Shown piece by piece: positions 17,984 through 26,922 of a stretch of DNA of 34,040 nucleotides. Source of the stretch: Candidatus Helicobacter avistercoris (lineage in GTDB: Bacteria > Campylobacterota > Campylobacteria > Campylobacterales > Helicobacteraceae); assembly GCA_019115525.1 (NCBI GenBank), contig DXDJ01000048.1, forward strand, positions 1-34,040. Direction: 5' to 3'. The notes under the pieces were generated by a model. That model was not told the DNA's origin. It was given only the letters and a program-made list of their open reading frames with translations, and did not search any database. The first letter of the stretch is position 1. Each line of letters begins with the position of its first letter. Position numbers and translations under genes: made by a program.

Positions 17984-20676
17984 CTAACTACAAAGAAAAA
18001 GACTTAGAAGCCTTTATTGAGGAGTATTTGCTCTCCCACTCCTATATCAAGCGAGAGGATAGAGACTATGACAAATCCCTCTGCCTTGATAGTGAGCTTC
18101 TTTATAGTTTCATTCTTTCCACTCAGAGCAAAGCACTTGATGAGCTCTCAAGGCGTGGGATAAAAGACACCAAAGAAACCCTACTCAAACGCATCGCTTC
18201 CTCTATCAGAGAAAAAGGCATTCTCAAATCCCTTCAAGGCTATGTAGAAGTCAGTGGAGTGAAATTCACCCTTGCTTATCCCAAACCCTCCACAGATGCC
18301 AACCCCACAGCACTGCAAAACTACTCTTCCAACACCCTCTCTCTCATCCGTCAGCTCCATTACAGCTCAAGGAATAACAACTCTTTAGATATGGTACTTT
18401 TCCTCAATGGAATCCCCCTCATCACAATAGAGCTCAAAAACCTATTTACAGGACAAAATGTCTATCACGCCATAGAGCAATACAAAAAAGACAGAGATCC
18501 AAGTGAGCCACTTTTTGATCGCTGTATCGTGCATTTTGCACTTGATAGTGATTTGGCATATATGACAACCAAGCTTGAGAGAGAAAAGACCTTTTTCTTC
18601 CCATTCAATCGTGGGCTAAACAATGGCAGTGGAGCCATAGGGTGCAAAAGCGGAGCAGGAAATCCCCCAAGTGAAGGAGTAAAAACAGCCTATCTATGGG
18701 AGAGAATCTTTGCCAAAGATACTTTGATCCCTCTAGTGCTAGAGTTTGTGCAGTGCGTGGATGGCAAAATCATCTTCCCAAGATATCATCAGTTTGATGT
18801 GGTAGAGAAGCTTCTTGAAGATGTCAAAGTAAGAGGCGTGGGAGGACGCTATCTCATCCAGCACAGTGCAGGAAGTGGCAAAAGCAACTCAATCTCTTGG
18901 CTCTCTCACGCTCTTGTAGGATTGCACCGAGTGAGAGAGGATGGGGAGCTAGAGCTTGTCTTTGATAGTGTGATTGTTGTCACTGATAGAACAGTGCTTG
19001 ATTCTCAAATCCAAGAGAATATCAAGAGATTTTCTCATATCAAAGGGATTGTAGAGCCAATCACAGAGGGAAGCAAACATTTGCGAAAATCCCTAGAAGA
19101 AGGCAAAAAAATCATCATCTCCACTATTCAGAAATTCCCCCATATCCTTGATGATATTACTCAAGTGAGAGGCAAAAGATTTGCAATCATCATCGATGAG
19201 GCTCACTCTAGTCAGAGTGGCACATCCGCTCAAAAGCTAGGAGAAGTCATCAGAGATAGAGAGGGGAGCGTAGAAGATGAGCTTATTGAAATCATCAAAA
19301 ACAAAAAGCTCCAGCCCAACGCCTCGTATTTTGCATTTACCGCTACGCCTAAGCCTAAGACTTTGGAGATGTTTGGCACACCTTATGAGATAGATGGGGT
19401 ACAGAAGTTTATCCCCTTTCATCTCTACTCAATGAAACAAGCCATAGAAGAGGGATTTATCCACGATGTGCTAAGGGGATACACCACTTACAATAGCTAC
19501 TACAAAATTGTTTCAACCACTCATGAAAATCCAAAGTTTGATAAGAAAAAGGCAAAGGTAAAAATCAAACGCTATGTCGAGGGCAACGCAAATGCTATTG
19601 CCAAAAAGGCAGAGATCATGATCGATCACTTCTATGCCTATATCCACAAAAAAATCGGTGGCAAAGCCAAAGCAATGGTCGTCACAAGCTCTAGGGAAAA
19701 TGCGGTGAAATACTTCTTTGCCTTTAGGGAATATCTAAAGAGCAAGTTCCCCTCTTATCGTGCTTTGGTGGCATTCTCAGGGGAAGTGGTGATTGATGGG
19801 GAGAGTTATAGCGAGAGTGGGTTAAATGGGATAAGTGAGGCAAGGCTAAAAGAAGAGTTCAAAAAAGATGAATACCGCTTCCTCATCGTGGCAGAGAAGT
19901 ATCAAACAGGATTTGATCAACCCTTGCTTCATACGATGTATGTGGATAAGCGACTAAGCGGAGTAAGTGCAGTGCAAACCCTCTCAAGGCTCAATCGTGT
20001 CTGTAAAAACAAAGAAGACACTTGTGTGCTTGACTTTGCAAATACGCATGAGGAGATTGGAGAGTCTTTTAGCACTTTTTATGAGCAAACTTTCTTAGGA
20101 GAGCCCACAGATATTGAAAAGATCTTTGAGCTCAAAAGCAATCTATTTGAATATGGAGTTTTCTATCAAGATGAGCTAGATGAGTTTGCAGAGATGATTC
20201 TAAGAAGAGAGAGGGAAAATGCCATCCACGCAAAGCTTGATGTGATGGTGGCACGATATGATGGACTAGAAAATGATGATGTAAGACTTGAGTTTTACAA
20301 CAAATCCAAGACTTATCTCAAAGATTATTCTTTCCTAGCTCAAATCTTGCCATTTGAGGATATTGAGCTTGAAAAAACCTATATTTTGCTAAAGAAGCTC
20401 ATCACCAAGCTCCTCCCTCCAAAAGCAGAGGATTTGACAAGAGGGATACTAGATAATGTGGATTTTGAGAGTTATCGTGTGCAGTTGGATAAAACGCTAG
20501 ATATTACACTTGAGGGAAATGGAGAGCTTAAGCCCTCACAAGCTGATGGAACTAGCAGGATGCCAGAGCCAGAACTTGAGGGGATAATGGAAATCATCCG
20601 AGAGTTCAATGAGCGTTATGGCTTGGAAGAGTGGAGAGATGAGGATAATATCCGAGGTGGAATCGCTCAGGTGTAA
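17980..20676 (+). CDS. hsdR: Type I restriction enzyme R subunit, C-terminus interrupted by in-frame TAA
   Basis: LITIELKNL nuclease motif, QHSAGSGKSNSISWL Walker A, IIIDEAHSS DEAH box, FTATPKPKT and YQTGFDQPLLHTMYVDKRL helicase motifs. Confidence 0.95.
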   Translation: MTNYKEKDLEAFIEEYLLSHSYIKREDRDYDKSLCLDSELLYSFILSTQSKALDELSRRGIKDTKETLLKRIASSIREKGILKSLQGYVEVSGVKFTLAYPKPSTDANPTALQNYSSNTLSLIRQLHYSSRNNNSLDMVLFLNGIPLITIELKNLFTGQNVYHAIEQYKKDRDPSEPLFDRCIVHFALDSDLAYMTTKLEREKTFFFPFNRGLNNGSGAIGCKSGAGNPPSEGVKTAYLWERIFAKDTLIPLVLEFVQCVDGKIIFPRYHQFDVVEKLLEDVKVRGVGGRYLIQHSAGSGKSNSISWLSHALVGLHRVREDGELELVFDSVIVVTDRTVLDSQIQENIKRFSHIKGIVEPITEGSKHLRKSLEEGKKIIISTIQKFPHILDDITQVRGKRFAIIIDEAHSSQSGTSAQKLGEVIRDREGSVEDELIEIIKNKKLQPNASYFAFTATPKPKTLEMFGTPYEIDGVQKFIPFHLYSMKQAIEEGFIHDVLRGYTTYNSYYKIVSTTHENPKFDKKKAKVKIKRYVEGNANAIAKKAEIMIDHFYAYIHKKIGGKAKAMVVTSSRENAVKYFFAFREYLKSKFPSYRALVAFSGEVVIDGESYSESGLNGISEARLKEEFKKDEYRFLIVAEKYQTGFDQPLLHTMYVDKRLSGVSAVQTLSRLNRVCKNKEDTCVLDFANTHEEIGESFSTFYEQTFLGEPTDIEKIFELKSNLFEYGVFYQDELDEFAEMILRRERENAIHAKLDVMVARYDGLENDDVRLEFYNKSKTYLKDYSFLAQILPFEDIELEKTYILLKKLITKLLPPKAEDLTRGILDNVDFESYRVQLDKTLDITLEGNGELKPSQADGTSRMPEPELEGIMEIIREFNERYGLEEWRDEDNIRGGIAQV

Positions 20677-20682
20677 GAGAGA

Positions 20683-20904
20683 ATGGAACACGATGAGAAG
20701 CTCATCACAATCGCACGAAATTCTGATGAGCAAAACACACGAATTGAGTTTGAGGAAGCATTGGTGAAGAATATGGCATTGATTGTGGATACGCACCTTG
20801 CACTATTTGAGAAATACAGCAGTGATGAGAGCTTCAAACATCGCTTCACACAGGCAATGTTTGAGGAGTGGCGTAGTAAGATTGGTGTGGGAGTGGGGAG
20901 ATGA
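20683..20904 (+). CDS. hsdR: C-terminal segment of HsdR, same frame as hsdR after a TAA
   Basis: 20683 and 17980 are in the same frame; only GTG-TAA-GAG-AGA separates them; content resembles the HsdR C-terminal tail (NSDEQNTRIEFEEALVKNM...). Confidence 0.75.
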   Translation: MEHDEKLITIARNSDEQNTRIEFEEALVKNMALIVDTHLALFEKYSSDESFKHRFTQAMFEEWRSKIGVGVGR

Positions 20905-22769
20905 GTGAAGCAATTAATACGGATTTAACAGAAGTGCAAAAAACAGCGCTTAAAGATTGGATGGAGACAGAGTATATAGATTTGTCTTCGATGTTGAATA
21001 GTTTCTTTGAATGTGTAAAAGCACATCAAATTGGATTTGAAGATAGTGATAAAAATCAGCATTTGACACAAGAGGTGATGGATAGTGTCCAAAGAATCAA
21101 AGAAGAGCTTAAGATTTTGCTAAACGCAGAAAAAGAGGGAACGATTGTCGTAAAATCCAGTCTAATACAAATCTTTGATGCAAAATTATGTTTTGATTAC
21201 AGGAGAATCTTCCCTCTCGTTTCAAAGGTAGAGATTCAATTTATTAATTGTAAGTTTCCCACAACGAAAGAGGATTTGCCCATTGGATGGGAGGGAAGTG
21301 GTAGAGTTTTTGAGAAAAAAATATTTTTTCATGATTGTGTCTTTGGAGAGTTTGTTTCTTTTTCATCATCAATTTTTAAAGAAACTGTTGAGTTCAACAA
21401 TAGTGCTTTTGTGAATAGTTGTGATTTTCATGAATGTACTTTTGAAAAGAATGTATGTTTTTATGGTGTTGATTTCAAAGGCGTTCCAAACTTTAGCCAA
21501 GCAAATTTTCTCCAAAAAATTAATCTTGTAAATACAAATTTGAATTTTTCGTTTGAAGAGTGTCGGGAGATCGTAAAAAAAGAAAAAGAGAGAAGAGACA
21601 ATCAGAGAGCTAATACGATAAAAATGGGAAAGCCAATTACTGGGGCACAAATAGCAAATGACTTTAGAGATTCGTTTAGATTATTTAAGGGGAATCTAAT
21701 TGATGAACATAATCAGCTTGATGCAACAAATTATCGAAAATTAGAATTGTATTTTAAAGAGATTGAAATGAAGGAGGCGATAAAAGCAAGAGGGGATGGT
21801 GAAGAAGACAAACAAGATTCTTGTGAGCTTAAAGTAAGCCAAAAGATACTGAGGCTATACAAAAGACTTGAAGCGAAAATAAATTTTCTTTCATGGAATA
21901 TATCAACAATTATTGAACAAAATCTTTTATATTTTTATCGAACTTTAAGTGATCATCATACTGATCTCACAAGAAGCATTAATGCTACAATAACTTATAT
22001 TGCCTTTAACTGTATTTTTTTGCTTTTATTCAAGAATATTATTGGAGTATTGAGTGGAGACAGTAAAGATATTGAGAAGACAGCGTCTGTGTTGTTGTTT
22101 TTTTATGTTGGTATTATCGTCTTGTGTCTTTCATACTTTCTTTGTAAAACCGGAGTGAAAAAAACAATAGCCAATCATGCTTTTTGGATAAGTTTGTGTT
22201 TGTTTGTTTTTCTTTTTGTTTTTCTTGCACAACGCAATGATTTCTTTCTTGTGCCTTTTGTGCTCATGGCAATTTTTTTCTACCTATTAATGTTGTATTT
22301 TTATTTTCAAATCATGAAGTTTATAATCACTAGGAGTATTTTTGTTTCATTGGCATATGTGGCTTTTATTGTCTTTTTTTGTTTAAATCCATACATCGTT
22401 GCGCCAGTACTTGAAAACAGTGATAAGAGTGAAATGTATAACTATTTTATGAAGGAATACATTCAAAATACAAGTTTTGACAGATTAAAAGGAGTAGTTC
22501 AGCAATGTGAAAAACTTGATCGTCAAATTGATTGGTCAAGAAATCAATATTCTCAAATCAAACAAGTATTGCTTGGTGGTTCTACAATTTTGTTGACAGA
22601 TGAAATTTGTGCAAATCAAACCAATTTGGATTTGTCCATAACAGTTTTTAAGAATTGGATTTTTAATAATGTTCTCAAGATAATTCATGTTGTTTATTCT
22701 ATTGTCCTTGCATTGTTTGTTTTTTCTCTCATCAAAACAGCACGCAAAAACTCCATAATCCCTAGTTAA
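20901..22769 (+). CDS. Pentapeptide-repeat-like protein with C-terminal multi-TM domain
   Basis: FINCKF/FFHDCVF/FNNSAF/FHECTF/FYGVDF quintet pattern followed by several hydrophobic helices; ATGA overlap with the hsdR tail stop. Confidence 0.83.
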   Translation: MSEAINTDLTEVQKTALKDWMETEYIDLSSMLNSFFECVKAHQIGFEDSDKNQHLTQEVMDSVQRIKEELKILLNAEKEGTIVVKSSLIQIFDAKLCFDYRRIFPLVSKVEIQFINCKFPTTKEDLPIGWEGSGRVFEKKIFFHDCVFGEFVSFSSSIFKETVEFNNSAFVNSCDFHECTFEKNVCFYGVDFKGVPNFSQANFLQKINLVNTNLNFSFEECREIVKKEKERRDNQRANTIKMGKPITGAQIANDFRDSFRLFKGNLIDEHNQLDATNYRKLELYFKEIEMKEAIKARGDGEEDKQDSCELKVSQKILRLYKRLEAKINFLSWNISTIIEQNLLYFYRTLSDHHTDLTRSINATITYIAFNCIFLLLFKNIIGVLSGDSKDIEKTASVLLFFYVGIIVLCLSYFLCKTGVKKTIANHAFWISLCLFVFLFVFLAQRNDFFLVPFVLMAIFFYLLMLYFYFQIMKFIITRSIFVSLAYVAFIVFFCLNPYIVAPVLENSDKSEMYNYFMKEYIQNTSFDRLKGVVQQCEKLDRQIDWSRNQYSQIKQVLLGGSTILLTDEICANQTNLDLSITVFKNWIFNNVLKIIHVVYSIVLALFVFSLIKTARKNSIIPS

Positions 22770-22778
22770 GGAAAGCAA

Positions 22779-23204
22779 GTGATTTACTTTGAAAACCAAA
22801 GCATTTTAGAGCTAAAAGATTTAAAATTTGAAAAGATTTTAGAGCATCTGCACATCACACGAGAGGTGGAGGTGTATATCTTAGAAGATGAAGATATGGC
22901 TGAACTTAACTTCACTCATAGAGGAAAAGAAGGGATTACTGATGTGCTCTCATTCCCTTGTGAGGCAGTGGTGAAGGGATTGCCACTGGGGAGCATTGTG
23001 ATGAGCTCCACGCTCATTGAAAGCAAAGCTAGAGAATACTCCCATAGCTTAGAATCTGAGGCAACGCTTCTCTTCATTCATGCCCTTTTGCACTTGCTGG
23101 GCTATGATCACGAAGTGGATAATGGAGAACACAGAGAGAGAGAAAAAGAGCTCATAGAAATCTTCAATCTACCCAAAAGCCTCATTGTTAGAAACACTAT
23201 TTAA
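22779..23204 (+). CDS. ybeY: Endoribonuclease YbeY
   Basis: HALLHLLGYDHE metal-binding motif; GTG start. Confidence 0.93.
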   Translation: MIYFENQSILELKDLKFEKILEHLHITREVEVYILEDEDMAELNFTHRGKEGITDVLSFPCEAVVKGLPLGSIVMSSTLIESKAREYSHSLESEATLLFIHALLHLLGYDHEVDNGEHREREKELIEIFNLPKSLIVRNTI

Positions 23205-23248
23205 GTTTTTTTGTTAGCCTTTTGCGTCATTTACCAAAAGGAGAAAAA

Positions 23249-23671
23249 GTGAATAAGCTAGCTTTATTTTTACTTACTTGTGCAAGTTTGTGGGCAAGTC
23301 CTCAAATCAGTGTATATGCAAGCCCCACCTGAGGGTGTTGTGGGCTTTGGTCAAAGCACTTAGAAAAAAATGGATTTTCTGCAAAAGAAATCAAAACAGA
23401 GCAATGGTGGGATTACAAAGATAAGATGAAAGTCCCTCAAGAGCTTAGAAGCTGTCATACTGGTGTGTATGAAGGATACTTTTTTGAGGGGCATATCCCA
23501 GCAGAGGATATTGCAAGATTCCTAAAAGAAAAGCCAAAAGATGTGATTGGACTTGCTGTGCCAAATATGCCACAAGGAAGCCCAGGGATGGAGCAGGGAA
23601 TGGGCAAAGAGCATTACAATGTATATTATGTCAAAAAAGATGGAAGTTATGAGATTTGGGCTAGACACTAA
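23249..23671 (+). CDS. DUF411-like periplasmic protein, candidate selenoprotein with TGA (Sec) at codon 28
   Basis: GTG start with upstream AAGGAG; signal peptide MNKLALFLLTCASLWA; in-frame TGA at 23330-23332 in SPT[U]GCCGLWSKHLEKNGF; frame continues uninterrupted to the TAA at 23669-23671 (140 aa). Confidence 0.8.
23333..23357 (+). promoter_or_regulatory. Candidate bacterial SECIS element
   Basis: 11-nt spacer after UGA, then GCUUU-GGUC-AAAGC perfect stem-loop with G-first apical loop 16 nt from UGA. Confidence 0.7.
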
Positions 23672-23686
23672 AACTAAGGAGAGATA

Positions 23687-24676
23687 ATGAAGATCACCTA
23701 CCAAGAGAGCGGAGTGGATATCAGCGAGGGAAATGCGTTTGTTGAGGAAATCAAACCTTATGTGAAAAAAACTTTTGATAACAATGTGATTGGTGGGATT
23801 GGCTCGTTTGCAGGGGCTTATGCACTTCCTTTGGGATACAAAAACCCAGTGATCTTAGGAGCGACTGATGGAGTAGGCACAAAGCTAAGACTTGCTATTG
23901 ACTCAGGGCGTCTTGAGGGTGTAGGGATTGATCTAGTGGCAATGTGTGTCAATGATCTCATCTGCAACTTTGCAACTCCGATGTTTTTCTTGGATTATTA
24001 TGCGTGCGGGAAGCTTCAAAAAGCTCACGCAGTGCAAGTGATAAAAGGCATTACTGAGGGGTGTATTCAAGCAGAGTGTGCTCTTATTGGTGGAGAAACA
24101 GCAGAGATGCCCAGTATGTATGAGGGAGGAGATTTTGATCTTGCAGGATTTGCTGTGGGGGTTGCTGAGAGAGAAGCAGTAGAGGGAGGAAGTAAAGTAG
24201 AAGAGGGGGATTACCTCATTGCTTTGCCTAGCAGTGGTTTGCATAGCAATGGCTATTCTCTAGCTAGAAAAGTGTTATTTGAGGAGCAAAAGCTTAGCTT
24301 TGAGTCTCAAATAGATGGAAGAAGTTTGATTGAGGTTTTGCTAGAGCCTACCAAAATCTATGTCAAGACTTTCAAAGCCATAGCTTGTGAAGTCCACGCT
24401 CTAGCCCACATCACAGGAGGAGGGATAGTAGAAAATCTCCCCAGGGTTTTGCCTCAAGGCTTGGGTGCAGAGATTGAAAAAAATGCGATAAAGATTCCCG
24501 AGATTTTTAAAGTAATTGCCAAAAATGTCGATGAGAAAGAATGCTTTAGGGTATTTAATATGGGAGTTGGAATGATCCTTGCTTGTCCTAAAGATAAGAT
24601 TGATAGTGTGATTGCCAAAAGTGGCGGTTATGTTATCGGTCAAGTGACCAAAGGAAAGGAAGTAGCATTACTATGA
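23687..24676 (+). CDS. purM: Phosphoribosylformylglycinamidine cyclo-ligase
   Basis: GATDGVGTKLRLA, MCVNDL, GGETAEMP, SGLHSNGYSLAR motifs. Confidence 0.97.
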   Translation: MKITYQESGVDISEGNAFVEEIKPYVKKTFDNNVIGGIGSFAGAYALPLGYKNPVILGATDGVGTKLRLAIDSGRLEGVGIDLVAMCVNDLICNFATPMFFLDYYACGKLQKAHAVQVIKGITEGCIQAECALIGGETAEMPSMYEGGDFDLAGFAVGVAEREAVEGGSKVEEGDYLIALPSSGLHSNGYSLARKVLFEEQKLSFESQIDGRSLIEVLLEPTKIYVKTFKAIACEVHALAHITGGGIVENLPRVLPQGLGAEIEKNAIKIPEIFKVIAKNVDEKECFRVFNMGVGMILACPKDKIDSVIAKSGGYVIGQVTKGKEVALL

Positions 24677-25098
24677 ATTTAGATTTACACGCAAAATCTC
24701 CATTTGAGCGAGTGAGATTATTTCTCAAACTTTACTCTCTTCCAGTTTTTGTCGCAGTTTTTGGAATCGCGACTTATTGTATGGCGTATGAAAAAGCCTA
24801 TGAATACAAAACTTCAAACCAACCAAGTTTGACTTTAGCACAAGTGCAAAAGCCACAAATTACTCAAGAAGTTCAGATGATCCAAGAGCCTCAAGCTCTC
24901 CCAGAGATAAAAAACGAGGTTTTGGGTGAATATCTTGTAGATGCAACTGCTCTTAATGTCAGATCAAAAGCTTCTACTCAAGCAAAAATCAATGCAAAAC
25001 TTTATCGCTCAGATTCTGTTGAGGTTATTGGTGTTGAGGGTGAGTGGGCTCAGCTAGAGAATGGTTGGGTTCTTCTAAAATACCTTTCAAGAGCTTAA
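24673..25098 (+). CDS. Membrane-anchored bacterial SH3 domain protein
   Basis: N-terminal TM helix; C-terminal VDATALNVRSKASTQAKINAKLYRSDSVEVIGVEGEWAQLENGWV SH3_3 pattern. Confidence 0.8.
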   Translation: MNLDLHAKSPFERVRLFLKLYSLPVFVAVFGIATYCMAYEKAYEYKTSNQPSLTLAQVQKPQITQEVQMIQEPQALPEIKNEVLGEYLVDATALNVRSKASTQAKINAKLYRSDSVEVIGVEGEWAQLENGWVLLKYLSRA

Positions 25099-25896
25099 AT
25101 GTTTGGAGTGATTGGCAATCCTATTGCCCACTCCCTCTCTCCTATTATTCACAATTCCCTTTTTTCTTACTTTTCACTTCCCTATCACTATGAGAAGTTT
25201 TTGCTTACAAATCATCAGGATTTCCCCTCATTGCTTAGCAATCTTCATGGAGCAAACATCACCCTCCCCTACAAAGAAGTAGCAATCAAGTATTGCGATG
25301 AGGTAAGAGGAGTGGCCAAAGAGATAGGGGCGATCAACACCCTCTATCATCAAAACAATCACTGGATAGGATACAACACAGATGCAGAGGGGTTTTATCT
25401 CTCTTTGGAAGGAAGCGAGATTAGAAATGCTTTGATTTTGGGAGCTGGAGGGAGTGCGAGGGCGGTTTGTGCGATTTTGCAAAAACACAATATTGAAGTC
25501 TCTATGCTCAATCGCTCAGCACACAAGATCGCTACTTTTGTAGGGGTAAAACCTTATGAAAGAGGAGAGAAGTATGATTTGGTTGTCAATGCTACAAGTG
25601 CTGGACTTCAGGGTAGTTTGCCTCTCGAAGATTCTCACCTAGGAGAGATAATCTGCAAGGCAACTCTCACTTTTGACTTGATCTATCCAAGCTCATCGAG
25701 CGTGAAGACTTTGGAAGATTTTTTGCAATTTTTACGCAGAAGAGAAGATACTTTGTTCTGCTCTTTTTCAAAAAAGCACAAAATCCCTACAATTGATGGG
25801 CTTGATATGTTATGCTATCAAGCGTTTTTGGCATTTGAGATTTTTTGTGAAAATGCTTATAGTTTTGAAGAAATAAAACAAGTATTCTACCCCTAA
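25099..25896 (+). CDS. aroE: Shikimate dehydrogenase
   Basis: FGVIGNPIAHSLSP, NITLPYKE, GAINTLY, LGAGGSARAV motifs. Confidence 0.96.
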   Translation: MFGVIGNPIAHSLSPIIHNSLFSYFSLPYHYEKFLLTNHQDFPSLLSNLHGANITLPYKEVAIKYCDEVRGVAKEIGAINTLYHQNNHWIGYNTDAEGFYLSLEGSEIRNALILGAGGSARAVCAILQKHNIEVSMLNRSAHKIATFVGVKPYERGEKYDLVVNATSAGLQGSLPLEDSHLGEIICKATLTFDLIYPSSSSVKTLEDFLQFLRRREDTLFCSFSKKHKIPTIDGLDMLCYQAFLAFEIFCENAYSFEEIKQVFYP

Positions 25897-25902
25897 GGAA
25901 AG

Positions 25903-26184
25903 ATGATGCAAATTGATGACAAACTACTAGAAAAACTCCAAAGACTCGGAATGATTGAGATTGAAGAGAGCAAAAAAGAGGAGATTAAAACTCAGCTTTC
26001 AGAGATTTTGGGATTTGTAGATAATATCGCAACCCTTGATACTCAAAATCTCGCTCCAAAAGAGAGTGCAAAAACTCCGATGCGAGAAGATATTTCTATT
26101 GAAAGTGGGATTGAAAGTGATGTGCTTTCTCACGCTCCTCAAGCTCAGGATAATTATTTCATCGTTCCAAAAATCATTGAATAG
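25903..26184 (+). CDS. gatC: Asp-tRNA(Asn)/Glu-tRNA(Gln) amidotransferase subunit C
   Basis: Small ORF with LGFVDNIATLDTQNLAP...REDI pattern typical of GatC. Confidence 0.88.
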   Translation: MMQIDDKLLEKLQRLGMIEIEESKKEEIKTQLSEILGFVDNIATLDTQNLAPKESAKTPMREDISIESGIESDVLSHAPQAQDNYFIVPKIIE

Positions 26185-26882
26185 TGGATATCTCAAGAAT
26201 CAAACTCAGAGATGAGTGGAAAGAAGCACTCAAAGAAGAGTTTTCTAAACCCTATTTTGCTCACATTAGGGAGTGTTATACTCAGGCTAAGGCACGAGGA
26301 GAGCTGATCTATCCCAAAGGGAGTTTGACTTTTGAAGCTCTCAATCGCCTAGCTCCATTGGATGTGCGAGTTGTAATCTTAGGACAAGATCCCTACCATG
26401 GTAGTGAGATCATCAATGGTGAAGTGATTGCTCAAGCTATGGGTTTGAGCTTTTCAGTCCCCAAACCTCTCAAAGCTCCCCCAAGTCTTAAAAACATTTA
26501 TAAAGAATTGCAAAACACTATTTCTTTCATCCCTCCAAATCATGGGGATTTGAGCGTGTGGTGTGATAGAGGTGTGCTACTGCTTAATAGTGTGTTATCC
26601 GTGGAAGCAGGAAAAGCAGGATCTCATACGCATTTTGGGTGGGAGAATTTCACAGATAGTGTGATTTCTTATATTTCAAACAATCTTAATGGCGTGGTGT
26701 TTATGCTGTGGGGAAATTATGCTAAGAAAAAAGCAGAGTTAATTAATCCTTATAGACACTGCATTATCCAAGCTCCCCACCCAAGTCCCCTTGCAAGAGG
26801 ATTTGTAGGAAGTGGAGTCTTTGTAAAAGCCAATGAAGCTCTTGTGAGATTTGGTCATCCTCCAATCAATTGGCAAAACTAA
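26184..26882 (+). CDS. ung: Uracil-DNA glycosylase family 1
   Basis: VVILGQDPYHG active-site motif, LLLNSVLSVEAGKAGSH, APHPSPLA; GTG start overlapping the gatC stop. Confidence 0.97.
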   Translation: MDISRIKLRDEWKEALKEEFSKPYFAHIRECYTQAKARGELIYPKGSLTFEALNRLAPLDVRVVILGQDPYHGSEIINGEVIAQAMGLSFSVPKPLKAPPSLKNIYKELQNTISFIPPNHGDLSVWCDRGVLLLNSVLSVEAGKAGSHTHFGWENFTDSVISYISNNLNGVVFMLWGNYAKKKAELINPYRHCIIQAPHPSPLARGFVGSGVFVKANEALVRFGHPPINWQN

Positions 26883-26888
26883 ACTAAG

Positions 26889-26894
26889 TATAAT
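26889..26894 (+). promoter_or_regulatory. Candidate -10 element (TATAAT)
   Basis: Perfect TATAAT 28 bp upstream of the outer membrane protein ATG at 26923. Confidence 0.5.
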
Positions 26895-26922
26895 TACGCA
26901 ATTTTTCAAAAAAGGATTTGAG

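Noticed and set aside
20674-20676. Recoding (selenocysteine-like or programmed readthrough) at the hsdR stop
   Set aside because: The stop is TAA, not TGA, and I saw no hairpin or slippery sequence; a nonsense substitution is simpler.
23426-23671. 81-aa ORF as a separate small gene, or the upstream part as a pseudogene
   Set aside because: The upstream frame has start, RBS, signal peptide and motif continuity interrupted only by TGA at the expected Cys position; selenoprotein is the better explanation.
26391-26402. Perfect palindrome CTACCATGGTAG
   Set aside because: Lies in the conserved ung active-site codons (DPYHGSE); likely coincidental.
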